Shown here in pieces: positions 41,420 through 48,413 of a stretch of 64,000 nucleotides of DNA. The position numbers were made by a program, and so were the translations under genes. Location of the stretch: the NCBI RefSeq assembly GCF_024362405.1, contig NZ_CP101454.1, positions 3,906,001 through 3,970,000 of the forward strand, in the 5' to 3' direction. The DNA comes from Halorarius litoreus (GTDB lineage Archaea; Halobacteriota; Halobacteria; Halobacteriales; Haloarculaceae). The number at the start of each line of letters is the position of its first letter. The stretch's first letter is position 1. Below the pieces are notes generated by a model. That model had not been told where the DNA came from and did not search any database. It saw only the letters and a list, made by a program, of their open reading frames with translations.

Positions 41420-41802
41420 TATTTCTTGTAGTAGGGGTAGACGGCGCGCTTGACGTTCTCCCACGCGTTGCCGAACGAGTCGGTGCCGTCGACGTCCTCT
41501 TCCTTGATGTAGAGGTCCTCCCACTTGCGCCGACGCTTCTTGACGATCATCACGTCGGGGAGGAACTCCTTGCGGTACAGCAGCATGATGAACGCCAGGT
41601 CGAGGAAGATGACGGCGAGCAGGCCACCGAGGAACATGTTCCCGAACTCGGAGAAGCCCCAGCCGACCGTCAGCCCGTAGGTGAACAGGCCGACAAAGAC
41701 GACCTCGAGCACCGTCAGCAGGACGATGCCGATGGCCGCTGCCGTCGACTCACGAGCCGGCTCGTAGCGGTGGATGTCGCCGTAGGTGTTGTTCCCGCTC
41801 AT
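41419..41802 (-). CDS. Membrane protein of the bc cluster (DUF7318-like)
   Basis: A 127-residue protein with two membrane segments (AAAIGIVLLTVLEVVFVGLF; MFLGGLLAVIFLDLAFIMLL) followed by a basic, charged tail (VKKRRRKWEDLYIKEED). It overlaps the halocyanin gene by four bases (ATGA) and the Rieske gene by one, so it must be translated in step with both. Function is unknown; a subunit that tethers the halocyanin or the Rieske protein is inferred from context. Confidence 0.7.
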   Translation of the reverse strand: MSGNNTYGDIHRYEPARESTAAAIGIVLLTVLEVVFVGLFTYGLTVGWGFSEFGNMFLGGLLAVIFLDLAFIMLLYRKEFLPDVMIVKKRRRKWEDLYIKEEDVDGTDSFGNAWENVKRAVYPYYKK

Positions 41803-42359
41803 CGGTTCCCTCCGCTGGCGTGTGGCGATTCACCGTACTTCAGGACGAAGAAGGTGAAGATGACCGAGACGACGATGGCGAGGATGGTCGCGATGCCGAC
41901 GAAGTGCGCCTGAATGGGCACCCCCATGTGCTCGGGGTCGACCTCGCCGCCACCACCGCCGCTGGACGGCGGCTGGCCCGTCTCGTTGACGACGACGGTG
42001 CCGACCATGCCGGCCTGTCGGTGGGGCGTACAGTAGTACGTGTACTCGCCCATCGTGTCGAACGTGTGCTCGTACTCGTGGCCGGTGTCGTACAGCTGGC
42101 CGTCACCGCCCTCGGTGCCTTCCCAGCTCGCGCCCTCGGGGACGGAGTCCGCGACGACGTTGTGGCCGTCGGACTCCCAGACCCACTTGACGGTCCCGCC
42201 CTGCTGTACGTACACCGTGGCGGGTTCGTACACCAGACTGCCGCCGGGACCGACCGCGACCTCTTTCGTCGATTGGGCTGCTGCGGTCCCGGACGCGCCC
42301 ACGGCCCCGGCCAAGGCCGTCGCGCCGCCCGCGGTCCGCAGGAAGTCCCGTCTGTTCAT
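41799..42359 (-). CDS. Halocyanin-type blue copper protein of the bc cluster
   Basis: A 186-residue protein. The Tat signal is MNRRDFLRTAGG. The copper domain has ligand His in VWESDGHNVVADS, Cys in YTYYCTPHRQAGM, then His and Met. A C-terminal membrane segment (VGIATILAIVVSVIFTFFVL) anchors it outside the cell. As the electron acceptor of the Rieske protein it takes the place of cytochrome c. It is the paralogue of 32241-32825. It has its own promoter, a clear TATA box, and then the four genes down to cytochrome b follow with overlaps. Confidence 0.93.
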   Translation of the reverse strand: MNRRDFLRTAGGATALAGAVGASGTAAAQSTKEVAVGPGGSLVYEPATVYVQQGGTVKWVWESDGHNVVADSVPEGASWEGTEGGDGQLYDTGHEYEHTFDTMGEYTYYCTPHRQAGMVGTVVVNETGQPPSSGGGGGEVDPEHMGVPIQAHFVGIATILAIVVSVIFTFFVLKYGESPHASGGNR

Positions 42360-42384
42360 AGACGTTCGCCACTCAGGCCTGTCC

Positions 42385-42396
42385 GCGTATAAATTC
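42385..42396 (-). promoter_or_regulatory. TATA box of the halocyanin-Rieske-cytochrome b operon
   Basis: The minus-strand sequence gaatttatacgc is a strong archaeal TATA box centred about 31 bp before the halocyanin ATG, so the leader is a few bases long. Confidence 0.7.
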
Positions 42397-42405
42397 ACCG
42401 AAGCC

Positions 42406-42425
42406 CCCCGGCTGCCGGGGTTTTT
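42406..42425 (+). terminator. Hairpin plus T run (plus-strand orientation)
   Basis: CCCCGG-CTG-CCGGGG (42406-42420) is directly followed by TTTTT (42421-42425). On the plus strand this has intrinsic-terminator form, yet no plus-strand gene is upstream nearby; it could stop antisense transcription into the bc cluster. Confidence 0.35.
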
Positions 42426-42457
42426 CCTCCAATATTGCCGCCGCGATTTTCCACCGC

Positions 42458-43297
42458 TCAGGCCGTCGACTCGCCGTCTTCGTCGCCACCTGACAGCTCG
42501 GGACTCTCCCGGGCGCTGTCGGGGAGGAACGACGGCCGTTCGCCGTCCTCCAGTCCGACCGCCCGCAACCGGTTCCGGTACTCCTCGGCGCGGAACTTGT
42601 CGGAGAGCCGGGCGTTCGCCACCGTGAAGAACAGCAGGAGGCCGATGAACAGGAACCCGAGCCCCGCCACGCCGGAGATGACCGAGAGGTCGGTGAACAC
42701 CGCCGCGCCCAGCAGGACGAGCCCCGCGAGCACCTGTGCCCCGGCGATGATCTGTATCATGAGGTTACCGAACTCGCCGGAGCCCTCGGGAACGTCCATC
42801 GGTTTCGGGAGGAGGTCGCCCTCGGGCATCGGTGGGACGTCGTAGTCGTCCATCGAACACAGCGCGACGGTCGGTTTTACGTCGCGGAGGACGGTACCCT
42901 CCCCCTCGATGCTCCCGTCGGGGTAGACGACGGCGTACCCCTCGTCGGAGTACGCCACGACGCGCTCGGGGTTCGAGAGTCGCTCGACGCGCGCGAACAC
43001 GTCCCGCTGGAGCACGCGGTTCTTGAGGTCCGCCTCCACGCGGTCGAGGAGTTTCTCGCCCGTAATCCACGTCTCGGGGTCGAACACGGCCTCCCACTCC
43101 TCGACGGTCATCTGCTCCATCTCCCGCGGGCCGAAGTTCTCGAAGTCGTACTTCGCTTCGACCTGTGCCCGCAGCTCCTCGGTCGTGAGTTCGCGGTCCT
43201 CTGGGGATGCCGCGTCGGGGTCCGTCCCCGTCTCCGCGGCAGGTTCAGACGACTGCTCCTCGGCCACCTCGGGCTCGTCGGAGCGGGAGTCAGACAT
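42458..43297 (-). CDS. Membrane protein of the bc cluster (DUF7319-like)
   Basis: A 279-residue protein. A long disordered acidic N-terminus (1-40) is followed by a soluble domain (40-190; QMTVEEWEAVFDPETWITGE, VVAYSDEGYAVVYPDGSIEG, VALCSMDDYDVPPMPEGD) and two membrane segments (IIAGAQVLAGLVLLGAAVF; VISGVAGLGFLFIGLLLFF) before a charged tail. No cofactor motif is seen. It is the first gene of the minus-strand group and has a gap of 98 bp, with a promoter, before the halocyanin gene. Confidence 0.68.
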   Translation of the reverse strand: MSDSRSDEPEVAEEQSSEPAAETGTDPDAASPEDRELTTEELRAQVEAKYDFENFGPREMEQMTVEEWEAVFDPETWITGEKLLDRVEADLKNRVLQRDVFARVERLSNPERVVAYSDEGYAVVYPDGSIEGEGTVLRDVKPTVALCSMDDYDVPPMPEGDLLPKPMDVPEGSGEFGNLMIQIIAGAQVLAGLVLLGAAVFTDLSVISGVAGLGFLFIGLLLFFTVANARLSDKFRAEEYRNRLRAVGLEDGERPSFLPDSARESPELSGGDEDGESTA

Positions 43298-43396
43298 CGC
43301 ATAGACGTTCGACTGCGGGCGGTAAACAGTTTCCGGCATTCGACTCTCGTGCCGACTTCGGCACCCCTAAACGCGCCCCGTACCTACCGCGTGACA

Positions 43397-43903
43397 ATGG
43401 TCGCCGACGCGGTCGTCGCTGGCGTGGTCGCGCTCGCGGTGACGGTGAGTCTGCCCTGTTTCCTCTACGGCGCGTGGATCATGCTCGACAACGACCCCAT
43501 CACGTGGGGCATCCTGACCTGGCACCTCAAGTACATCGCGACGGGGCTGACCCTGACAACGGTCCCACTGGTGTTCTGGATGGCACCCCGGCTGTTCGGC
43601 TACTGGGGCTACACCGCGCAGTTCGGCGGCTACGCCGTCATCCACGCCTTCCTCGGGCTCACGGCGTACGCCTTCCTCGTGTTCGGCTTCACGGGGATCG
43701 TCCGCATCCTCCGCGCGAAGTGGGAACACGACCTGTATCACGACTACGACGAGGACATCCTGCTCGACGAAATCGGCGGGGACCGGATGAGCCACTGGCG
43801 CGCTCGCCTTCGTGTGGGCGTGTTCGGCTACACGCTCTTCTGGATTCTCGCGTGGCTCACCGGCCTGTCGCGGTTCGTCGTCCGGTACGTACTCGCGTCG
43901 TAA
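43397..43903 (+). CDS. Membrane protein divergent from the bc cluster
   Basis: A 168-residue protein with four membrane segments: VAGVVALAVTVSLPCFLYGAWIM, IATGLTLTTVPLVFWMAPRL, FGGYAVIHAFLGLTAYAFLVF and FGYTLFWILAWLTGLSRFVV. His residues in WHLKYIATG and VIHAF lie in or near segments and could be heme ligands, but spacing does not identify a known cytochrome. A short acidic loop holds HDYDEDILLDEIGGDR. It starts 99 bp from the divergent DUF7319-like gene. Likely linked to the bc complex by position only. Confidence 0.66.
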   Translation: MVADAVVAGVVALAVTVSLPCFLYGAWIMLDNDPITWGILTWHLKYIATGLTLTTVPLVFWMAPRLFGYWGYTAQFGGYAVIHAFLGLTAYAFLVFGFTGIVRILRAKWEHDLYHDYDEDILLDEIGGDRMSHWRARLRVGVFGYTLFWILAWLTGLSRFVVRYVLAS

Positions 43904-43928
43904 CTCGTCGTGGCTCGGCGTCCCTCGA

Positions 43929-44612
43929 CTACCACGCCTCGCCGCTGGCGAGGTCGACCTCCGAATCGAGCTTCGACGAGGGACAGATGTCTTCGAGGAC
44001 GCACTCGTCGCAGTCCGGGTTCCTGGCGTCACACACCGCACGGCCGTGGCTGATGAGCAGGTGGGTGAACTCCTTCCAGTCGTCTTCGGGGACCAGCCCC
44101 AGCAAGTCCTGTTCGATCTTCTCTGGCGATTCCTCCTCGGTGATTCCCAGTCGGCGTGTGAGCCGCTGGACGTGCGTGTCGACGACGATGCCCTCGGTCA
44201 AATCGTGGCCGTGCTGGAGGACGACGTTCGCGGTCTTGCGGCCCACGCCCTGCAAGTCGGTGAGGTCGCTCATCGTGTCCGGCACCTCACCGCCGTGTTC
44301 CTCGACGAGGATGCGGCCCGTCTCTTTCAGGTAGCCCGCCTTGCTGTTGTGGTACGTGATGCTCCCGATGTCCTCGGAGAGTTCCGCCTCGTCGGCGTTC
44401 GCGTAGTCCTCGGCCGTCCGGTACTTCTCGAACAGCGTCTCCGTCGTCTTGTTCACGCGCTCGTCGGTACACTGCGCCGACAGCATCACGGCGACGAGCA
44501 GTTCGAGGCGGTTCGAGAAGTGCAGCGAGATGGTCGGGTCGGGATACTCCTCGTACAGTCGGTCGACGACTTCGAGCGTCTGTTCGGCCCGCGAATCGAG
44601 CGGCGTGCCCAT
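43929..44612 (-). CDS. nth: Endonuclease III
   Basis: A 227-residue DNA glycosylase/AP lyase for oxidised pyrimidines. The helix-hairpin-helix is LQGVGRKTANVVL with catalytic Lys, the catalytic Asp is in VVDTHVQRLTRRLG, and the 4Fe-4S cluster loop is C-x6-C-x2-C-x5-C (CDARNPDCDECVLEDIC). LLVAVMLSAQCTDERVNKTT is the classical N-terminal motif. All catalytic residues are present, so it should be active. It converges with the bc-linked membrane protein gene. Confidence 0.95.
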   Translation of the reverse strand: MGTPLDSRAEQTLEVVDRLYEEYPDPTISLHFSNRLELLVAVMLSAQCTDERVNKTTETLFEKYRTAEDYANADEAELSEDIGSITYHNSKAGYLKETGRILVEEHGGEVPDTMSDLTDLQGVGRKTANVVLQHGHDLTEGIVVDTHVQRLTRRLGITEEESPEKIEQDLLGLVPEDDWKEFTHLLISHGRAVCDARNPDCDECVLEDICPSSKLDSEVDLASGEAW

Positions 44613-44718
44613 ACCGGGAGCGCGGACGGTGACGACTTGGGGCTATCGCTGTTCGGCGAGCAGTTCGACGTGCCGAACTCGCCGGAACGTTCAGGTCACC
44701 GGGCACGGCCGTGAACGT

Positions 44719-45270
44719 ATGTACCGACCGAACCTCACCGCGTGGGTGCCGCGCTACGGGACGGTCCGCTCGTTCGTCCTCGTCGCCCTGCTGGCTATCG
44801 TCGTGTGGCGCGCGGAGGCCCCGCTCCGTGAGACGGTCGCGACGGCTCTCAGTGTCGGCGAGTCGACGGCGTGGACCGGGACGCTCGTCGCGTTGAGTCT
44901 CCTCGCCGTCGTCGTCTTCGCCGTCGAGTACCGCCGCCAGACCAGGCGAACGCCGGCGTTCTTTACCCCGGACGTCCGGGCGAAGTTCTACGAGCAGCGG
45001 GTGCCGCCACGGGCGCTATTCGCGGCGTACGTCCTGCTACTCGTCGCGGGCAGCTACGTCGCGCTGTTCGCCCGCGAGGTGTTCTTCACCCGACTCGACA
45101 ACGCCCTGCTCGTGGTTCGCCGACTCGTGACGACGGGCGACCCCGGCGCGTTCTCGCTGTCGGCACTCGGCTACGGCGTGCTGTTCGTGGTAGGTGCCCT
45201 GGCCTTTGCGCACGCCACCGACCGGGTGCTCGTCGCTGGGTGGCGCAAGCTCATCGCGACGCAGGACTGA
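44719..45270 (+). CDS. Hypothetical membrane protein
   Basis: A 183-residue protein with about four membrane segments: SFVLVALLAIVVWRA, LVALSLLAVVVFAVEY, ALFAAYVLLLVAGSYVALFA, and LGYGVLFVVGALAFAHATD. Between the second and third lies a basic soluble loop (RRQTRRTPAFFTPDVRAKFY). No family is recognised. It stands alone between endonuclease III and a convergent secreted-protein gene. Confidence 0.65.
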   Translation: MYRPNLTAWVPRYGTVRSFVLVALLAIVVWRAEAPLRETVATALSVGESTAWTGTLVALSLLAVVVFAVEYRRQTRRTPAFFTPDVRAKFYEQRVPPRALFAAYVLLLVAGSYVALFAREVFFTRLDNALLVVRRLVTTGDPGAFSLSALGYGVLFVVGALAFAHATDRVLVAGWRKLIATQD

Positions 45271-45297
45271 AAGGGGGGGACGTGGGGTGGAACGGCG

Positions 45298-45885
45298 TTA
45301 CTGCTGGTCGCTGGGGCCGAACGCGACGTCGTCGACCTTCAGCGTCGCGTCGGTGCGGTCGGTCGCGGACTCACGAGTCAGCGTGAAGCGGACCTCGGCG
45401 TCCGTCGCGTCGACCAGTGCGCGGAACGTGTCGTTGTACGCCTGGTAGGACCCGGCCTCGATGTCGATGACGTCGCGGTCGACGACCTCACCGACGGCGT
45501 TCTTCCAGAGGATGACGCCCTGGGCGGTCGTCGCGTTCGTCGAGTCCGTGGCCGCACCCGTCGAGTGCTTCGCGGTGAACTCGAACTCGTACTCGTAGCC
45601 ACCGACGACGGCGTCCTCGGTCTCCTCCGAGACGTTCTGTGCGATGGTCGACCCCGTCTCCGAGCCGCGGAGGTTGAACAGCACCGCACGCTGACCTTCG
45701 GCGGCGTCCTCGGTCGCGCTCGGGTCACCCGCCAGCACGCGCCAGTCGGCGGGGTCCCCGTCCTCGAACGACTCGAAGCCAGGGTTCTCGACGTAGTTCG
45801 AGACCGGTGCAGCAGCCACCGGCATCGCGAGGAGCGACACCGCAGCGACGGCGAGCAACAACGTCTTCCAGTCTATCGATTTCAT
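45298..45885 (-). CDS. Secreted protein with a carbohydrate-binding-like fold
   Basis: A 195-residue exported protein. It has a Sec signal (LLLAVAAVSLLAMPVAAAP, cleaved near residue 26), and the mature start VSNYVENPGFESFEDGDPADW resembles galactose-binding/CBM-like beta-sandwich domains that open with NPGFE...W. Two N-glycosylation sequons (NVSEE, NATT) are visible. No anchor is present, so it is free or bound to the cell surface. The ligand is unknown. Confidence 0.66.
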   Translation of the reverse strand: MKSIDWKTLLLAVAAVSLLAMPVAAAPVSNYVENPGFESFEDGDPADWRVLAGDPSATEDAAEGQRAVLFNLRGSETGSTIAQNVSEETEDAVVGGYEYEFEFTAKHSTGAATDSTNATTAQGVILWKNAVGEVVDRDVIDIEAGSYQAYNDTFRALVDATDAEVRFTLTRESATDRTDATLKVDDVAFGPSDQQ

Positions 45886-45999
45886 GTCGACAGCGAGAGG
45901 CGCAGCGGGAGACAGAATAGGAACGCTGGCTAGAATATCCGAGGGTTAAATACAGCAATTCGAGTGCGAATAGAGGGCGAGGGGCGAGTGACAGCCCGG

Positions 46000-47142
46000 T
46001 TACAGGCCGAGTTCGCGGCCGATGACGAGGTGCTGAATCTCGCTGGTCCCCTCGCCGATCTCCATGAGTTTGGCGTCGCGGTAGAACCGCTGTGGCGAGA
46101 AGTCCTCGGTGTAGCCGTAGCCACCGTGGACCTGCACGGCGTCCTCGGCGACTTCGCGGCTCACTTCCGAGGCGTCGAGTTTCGCGAGCGAGGAGATGCG
46201 AGTGACGTCCTCGCCGTCGTCGTACATCGTCGCGGACTTGTGCGTCAGGAGTCGGGCCCGCTCGATCTTCCGGTCCATGTCGACGATCTTGTTCCGGATG
46301 GCGTCGAACTTCGAGATGGGCTGGCCGAACTGCTCGCGCTCCTTCGAGTAGTGGCGGGCCGCCTCGAACGCGCCCTGTGCGAGGCCGGTCGAGAGCGCCG
46401 CAATCGAGATGCGGCCGCCGTTGAGCGTCTTCTTCGTCTGCTCCCAGCCCTCACCTTCCTCGCCGAGGAGGCGGTCCTCGGGGACGCGAACGTCGTCGAA
46501 CTGGATCTCACACGTGGGCGAGGCGTTCAGCCCCATCTTGTCCCACACCGTCGTCACCTCGAAGCCGTCGTCCTCCTCGGGGTCGACGATGAACGTGGAG
46601 ATGCCGCCGTAGCCCGCACCGGGCTCGGTGACGGCCTTCACGAGGACGCTCCCGGCGACGTTCGCGTTCGTGATGAACTGCTTTGTCCCGTTGATGACCC
46701 ACTCGTCGCCGTCTTTCTCGGCTGTGGTGTCCATATCCGAGGCGTCGGAACCGGAGCCGGGCTCGGTGAGCGCCCACGAGCCGAGATACTCGCCGGAAGC
46801 GAGGGGCTTTGCCCACCGCTCCTTCTGCGCTTCGGTGCCGAACTTCACGATGGGCATCGTCGCCAGCGAGGTGTGAGCGACGTACGAGAGGCCGATGGAG
46901 CCCGAAACGCGCCCGAGTTCCTCGGCGACGAGCGCGTACATCAGGTAGTCGCCACCAGCCCCACCGTACTCCTCGGGGACGGGCACACCCATGAGGTCGA
47001 GTTTCGCCAACTCGTCGAACACCTCCTGGGGGAACCGGTGTTCGTCCTCGATCTCCTGTGCGATGGGCTCGATCTCCTCGTCACAGAAGTCACGAACGGT
47101 GTCCCGGATCATCCGGTGCTCGTTCGGGAGGTTGAAATCCAT
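46000..47142 (-). CDS. Acyl-CoA dehydrogenase
   Basis: A 380-residue flavoenzyme that introduces the first double bond in acyl-CoA. It shows the three-domain pattern: helical N-terminus (MDFNLPNEHRMIRDTVRDF), middle domain with WALTEPGSGSDASDM and FITNANVAGSVLVKAVT, and C-terminal helices with RKH-type KEREQFGQPISKFDAI. The catalytic Glu lies in YGYTEDFSPQRFYRDAK, and the FAD-binding EGTSEIQHLVIGREL motif closes the chain. The exact chain length specificity cannot be told. It stands alone, with no other beta-oxidation gene in the window. Confidence 0.93.
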   Translation of the reverse strand: MDFNLPNEHRMIRDTVRDFCDEEIEPIAQEIEDEHRFPQEVFDELAKLDLMGVPVPEEYGGAGGDYLMYALVAEELGRVSGSIGLSYVAHTSLATMPIVKFGTEAQKERWAKPLASGEYLGSWALTEPGSGSDASDMDTTAEKDGDEWVINGTKQFITNANVAGSVLVKAVTEPGAGYGGISTFIVDPEEDDGFEVTTVWDKMGLNASPTCEIQFDDVRVPEDRLLGEEGEGWEQTKKTLNGGRISIAALSTGLAQGAFEAARHYSKEREQFGQPISKFDAIRNKIVDMDRKIERARLLTHKSATMYDDGEDVTRISSLAKLDASEVSREVAEDAVQVHGGYGYTEDFSPQRFYRDAKLMEIGEGTSEIQHLVIGRELGL

Positions 47143-47193
47143 ACCCTAAACTTCGGCCAAACGGCGATAAATCCACCGGGACCCGCGTTCAAA

Positions 47194-48408
47194 CTACTCG
47201 GGGAGCGGCTCGCTGACCCGTTCGTCGGGCTGTGCTTCGCAGTCGATTTCGAAGCGGGCGCCGCCGCTGTCTCTCTCGGTGATGGTGATAGTCCAGCCGT
47301 GGGCGTCCGCGATGCTCCGGACGATAGAGAGCCCGAGGCCAGTCCCCCCCGGCTCCGTCGTGTAGCCGTGTTCGAGCACCTGCTCGCGTTCCGCTTCCGA
47401 GATACCCGGGCCGTCGTCCGCCACGTAGAACCCGACGCGACCCGCCCCGAGCGGGCCGACCGTGATGGTGACGCTGGAATCGTCGTCCCCGGGCTCTCCC
47501 GTGGAACCGTGTTCCACGCTGTCGTCGGGACGGCTCCTGCCGTCCCGACTGCTTGTCGAGCCGTGCTCGACACTGTCACCGGAGCGCCCAGCGCTCCGGT
47601 TGCTCGTGGAACCGTGTTCCACGCTGTTCCGAAACAGGTTCTCGAACAGCGCCTGAAGCCGCTCCGTGTCGGCCTCGACCGTCTGGTCGCCCGCCACGAC
47701 GAGCGCCGCGTCCGACGCGTCGACGACGCCCCACGCCTTCCGTGCCACCGCCCCCACGTCGACGGCCGTGGTCTCCCCGACGGACTGGCCCTGCCGGGCG
47801 AGTTCGAGCAGCCCGTCGATGAGTTCGCCCATGCGCCGGACGCCGTTGTTCGCCAGTTCGAGGTGCGCGAGGTCGCCCGTCTGTTCGGTGAGCCCGATCG
47901 CTCCCGAGATGACCGAAAGCGGGTTCCGGAGGTCGTGGCTCACGATGCTGGCGAACTCCTCGAGTTGCTCGTTCTGTCGAGCGAGTTGTTCGATCTCGCG
48001 GGCCTTCTGGTCTCGGAGCAGCACCGACTGGTTGCGGGCGTTCAGCAGGCTCTGGAGTCTGATGGCGAACTCGGCAGGCGTCGCCGGAATGACGATTATC
48101 TCGTCGACGAGTTCGCGGACCCCCGCGTCGAGATACGGCCGATTCCCCTCCCGGACCACGAGCAGGTAGGGAAGGAACACCGGGGCTGCGTCCGCCTTGC
48201 GTCCGGCGAGCGTGTCGCGATAGGCGGCGAACGCGGCGGCATCGAGGATACAGATGTCGAACGTCTCGGGCAGGTCGTCGGCTTCGGGCAGGACGGTCAG
48301 GCCCTCGCCGAGCCACTTGGCGAACAGCTCCCGGTTGCGCTTACGGAGCAGTAGCAGGACCTCGGTGTCGTCATCGAACTCGACACTGAACGAATCGGTG
48401 GACGTCAC
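47194..48408 (-). CDS. Histidine kinase with repeat-expanded ATPase domain
   Basis: A 404-residue soluble kinase; start GTG 48408, five bases after the KaiC-like gene. Residues 1-125 look like a degenerate receiver (DICILDAAAFAAY; EIIVIPATPAEF) without clear phospho-acceptor pocket. HisKA has His158 in SIVSHDLRNPLSV. The ATPase N-box is LFENLFRNSVEHGST (255-268) and G1/G2 are VADDGPGISEAE and GGTGLGLSIV. Between the N-box and the next strand an insertion carries two further SVEHGST copies, at 279-285 and 297-303, separated by basic linkers. The copies coincide with DNA palindromes (see the repeat). Transcribed with the KaiC-like gene, it probably acts in the same pathway. Confidence 0.9.
   Translation of the reverse strand: MTSTDSFSVEFDDDTEVLLLLRKRNRELFAKWLGEGLTVLPEADDLPETFDICILDAAAFAAYRDTLAGRKADAAPVFLPYLLVVREGNRPYLDAGVRELVDEIIVIPATPAEFAIRLQSLLNARNQSVLLRDQKAREIEQLARQNEQLEEFASIVSHDLRNPLSVISGAIGLTEQTGDLAHLELANNGVRRMGELIDGLLELARQGQSVGETTAVDVGAVARKAWGVVDASDAALVVAGDQTVEADTERLQALFENLFRNSVEHGSTSNRSAGRSGDSVEHGSTSSRDGRSRPDDSVEHGSTGEPGDDDSSVTITVGPLGAGRVGFYVADDGPGISEAEREQVLEHGYTTEPGGTGLGLSIVRSIADAHGWTITITERDSGGARFEIDCEAQPDERVSEPLPE
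47501..47622. repeat. In-frame array of five perfect palindromes in the kinase gene
   Basis: Five perfect inverted repeats in 122 bp: GTGGAAC-CGT-GTTCCAC (47501-47517); 11-bp arms GTCGGGACGGC/GCCGTCCCGAC with loop TCCT (47524-47549); GTCGAGC-CGT-GCTCGAC (47555-47571); 10-bp arms ACCGGAGCGC/GCGCTCCGGT with loop CCA (47578-47600); and GTGGAAC-CGT-GTTCCAC again (47606-47622). The first, third and fifth encode SVEHGST on the minus strand. The third differs from the others by changes in both arms that keep pairing. Period is 54 and 51 bp, so the reading frame is kept. Confidence 0.95.
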
Positions 48409-48413
48409 GGCTG

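Noticed and set aside
45964-48354. Long plus-strand open frame (796 codons) over the acyl-CoA dehydrogenase and histidine kinase
   Set aside because: Covers two well-identified genes on the other strand and has no recognisable motif.
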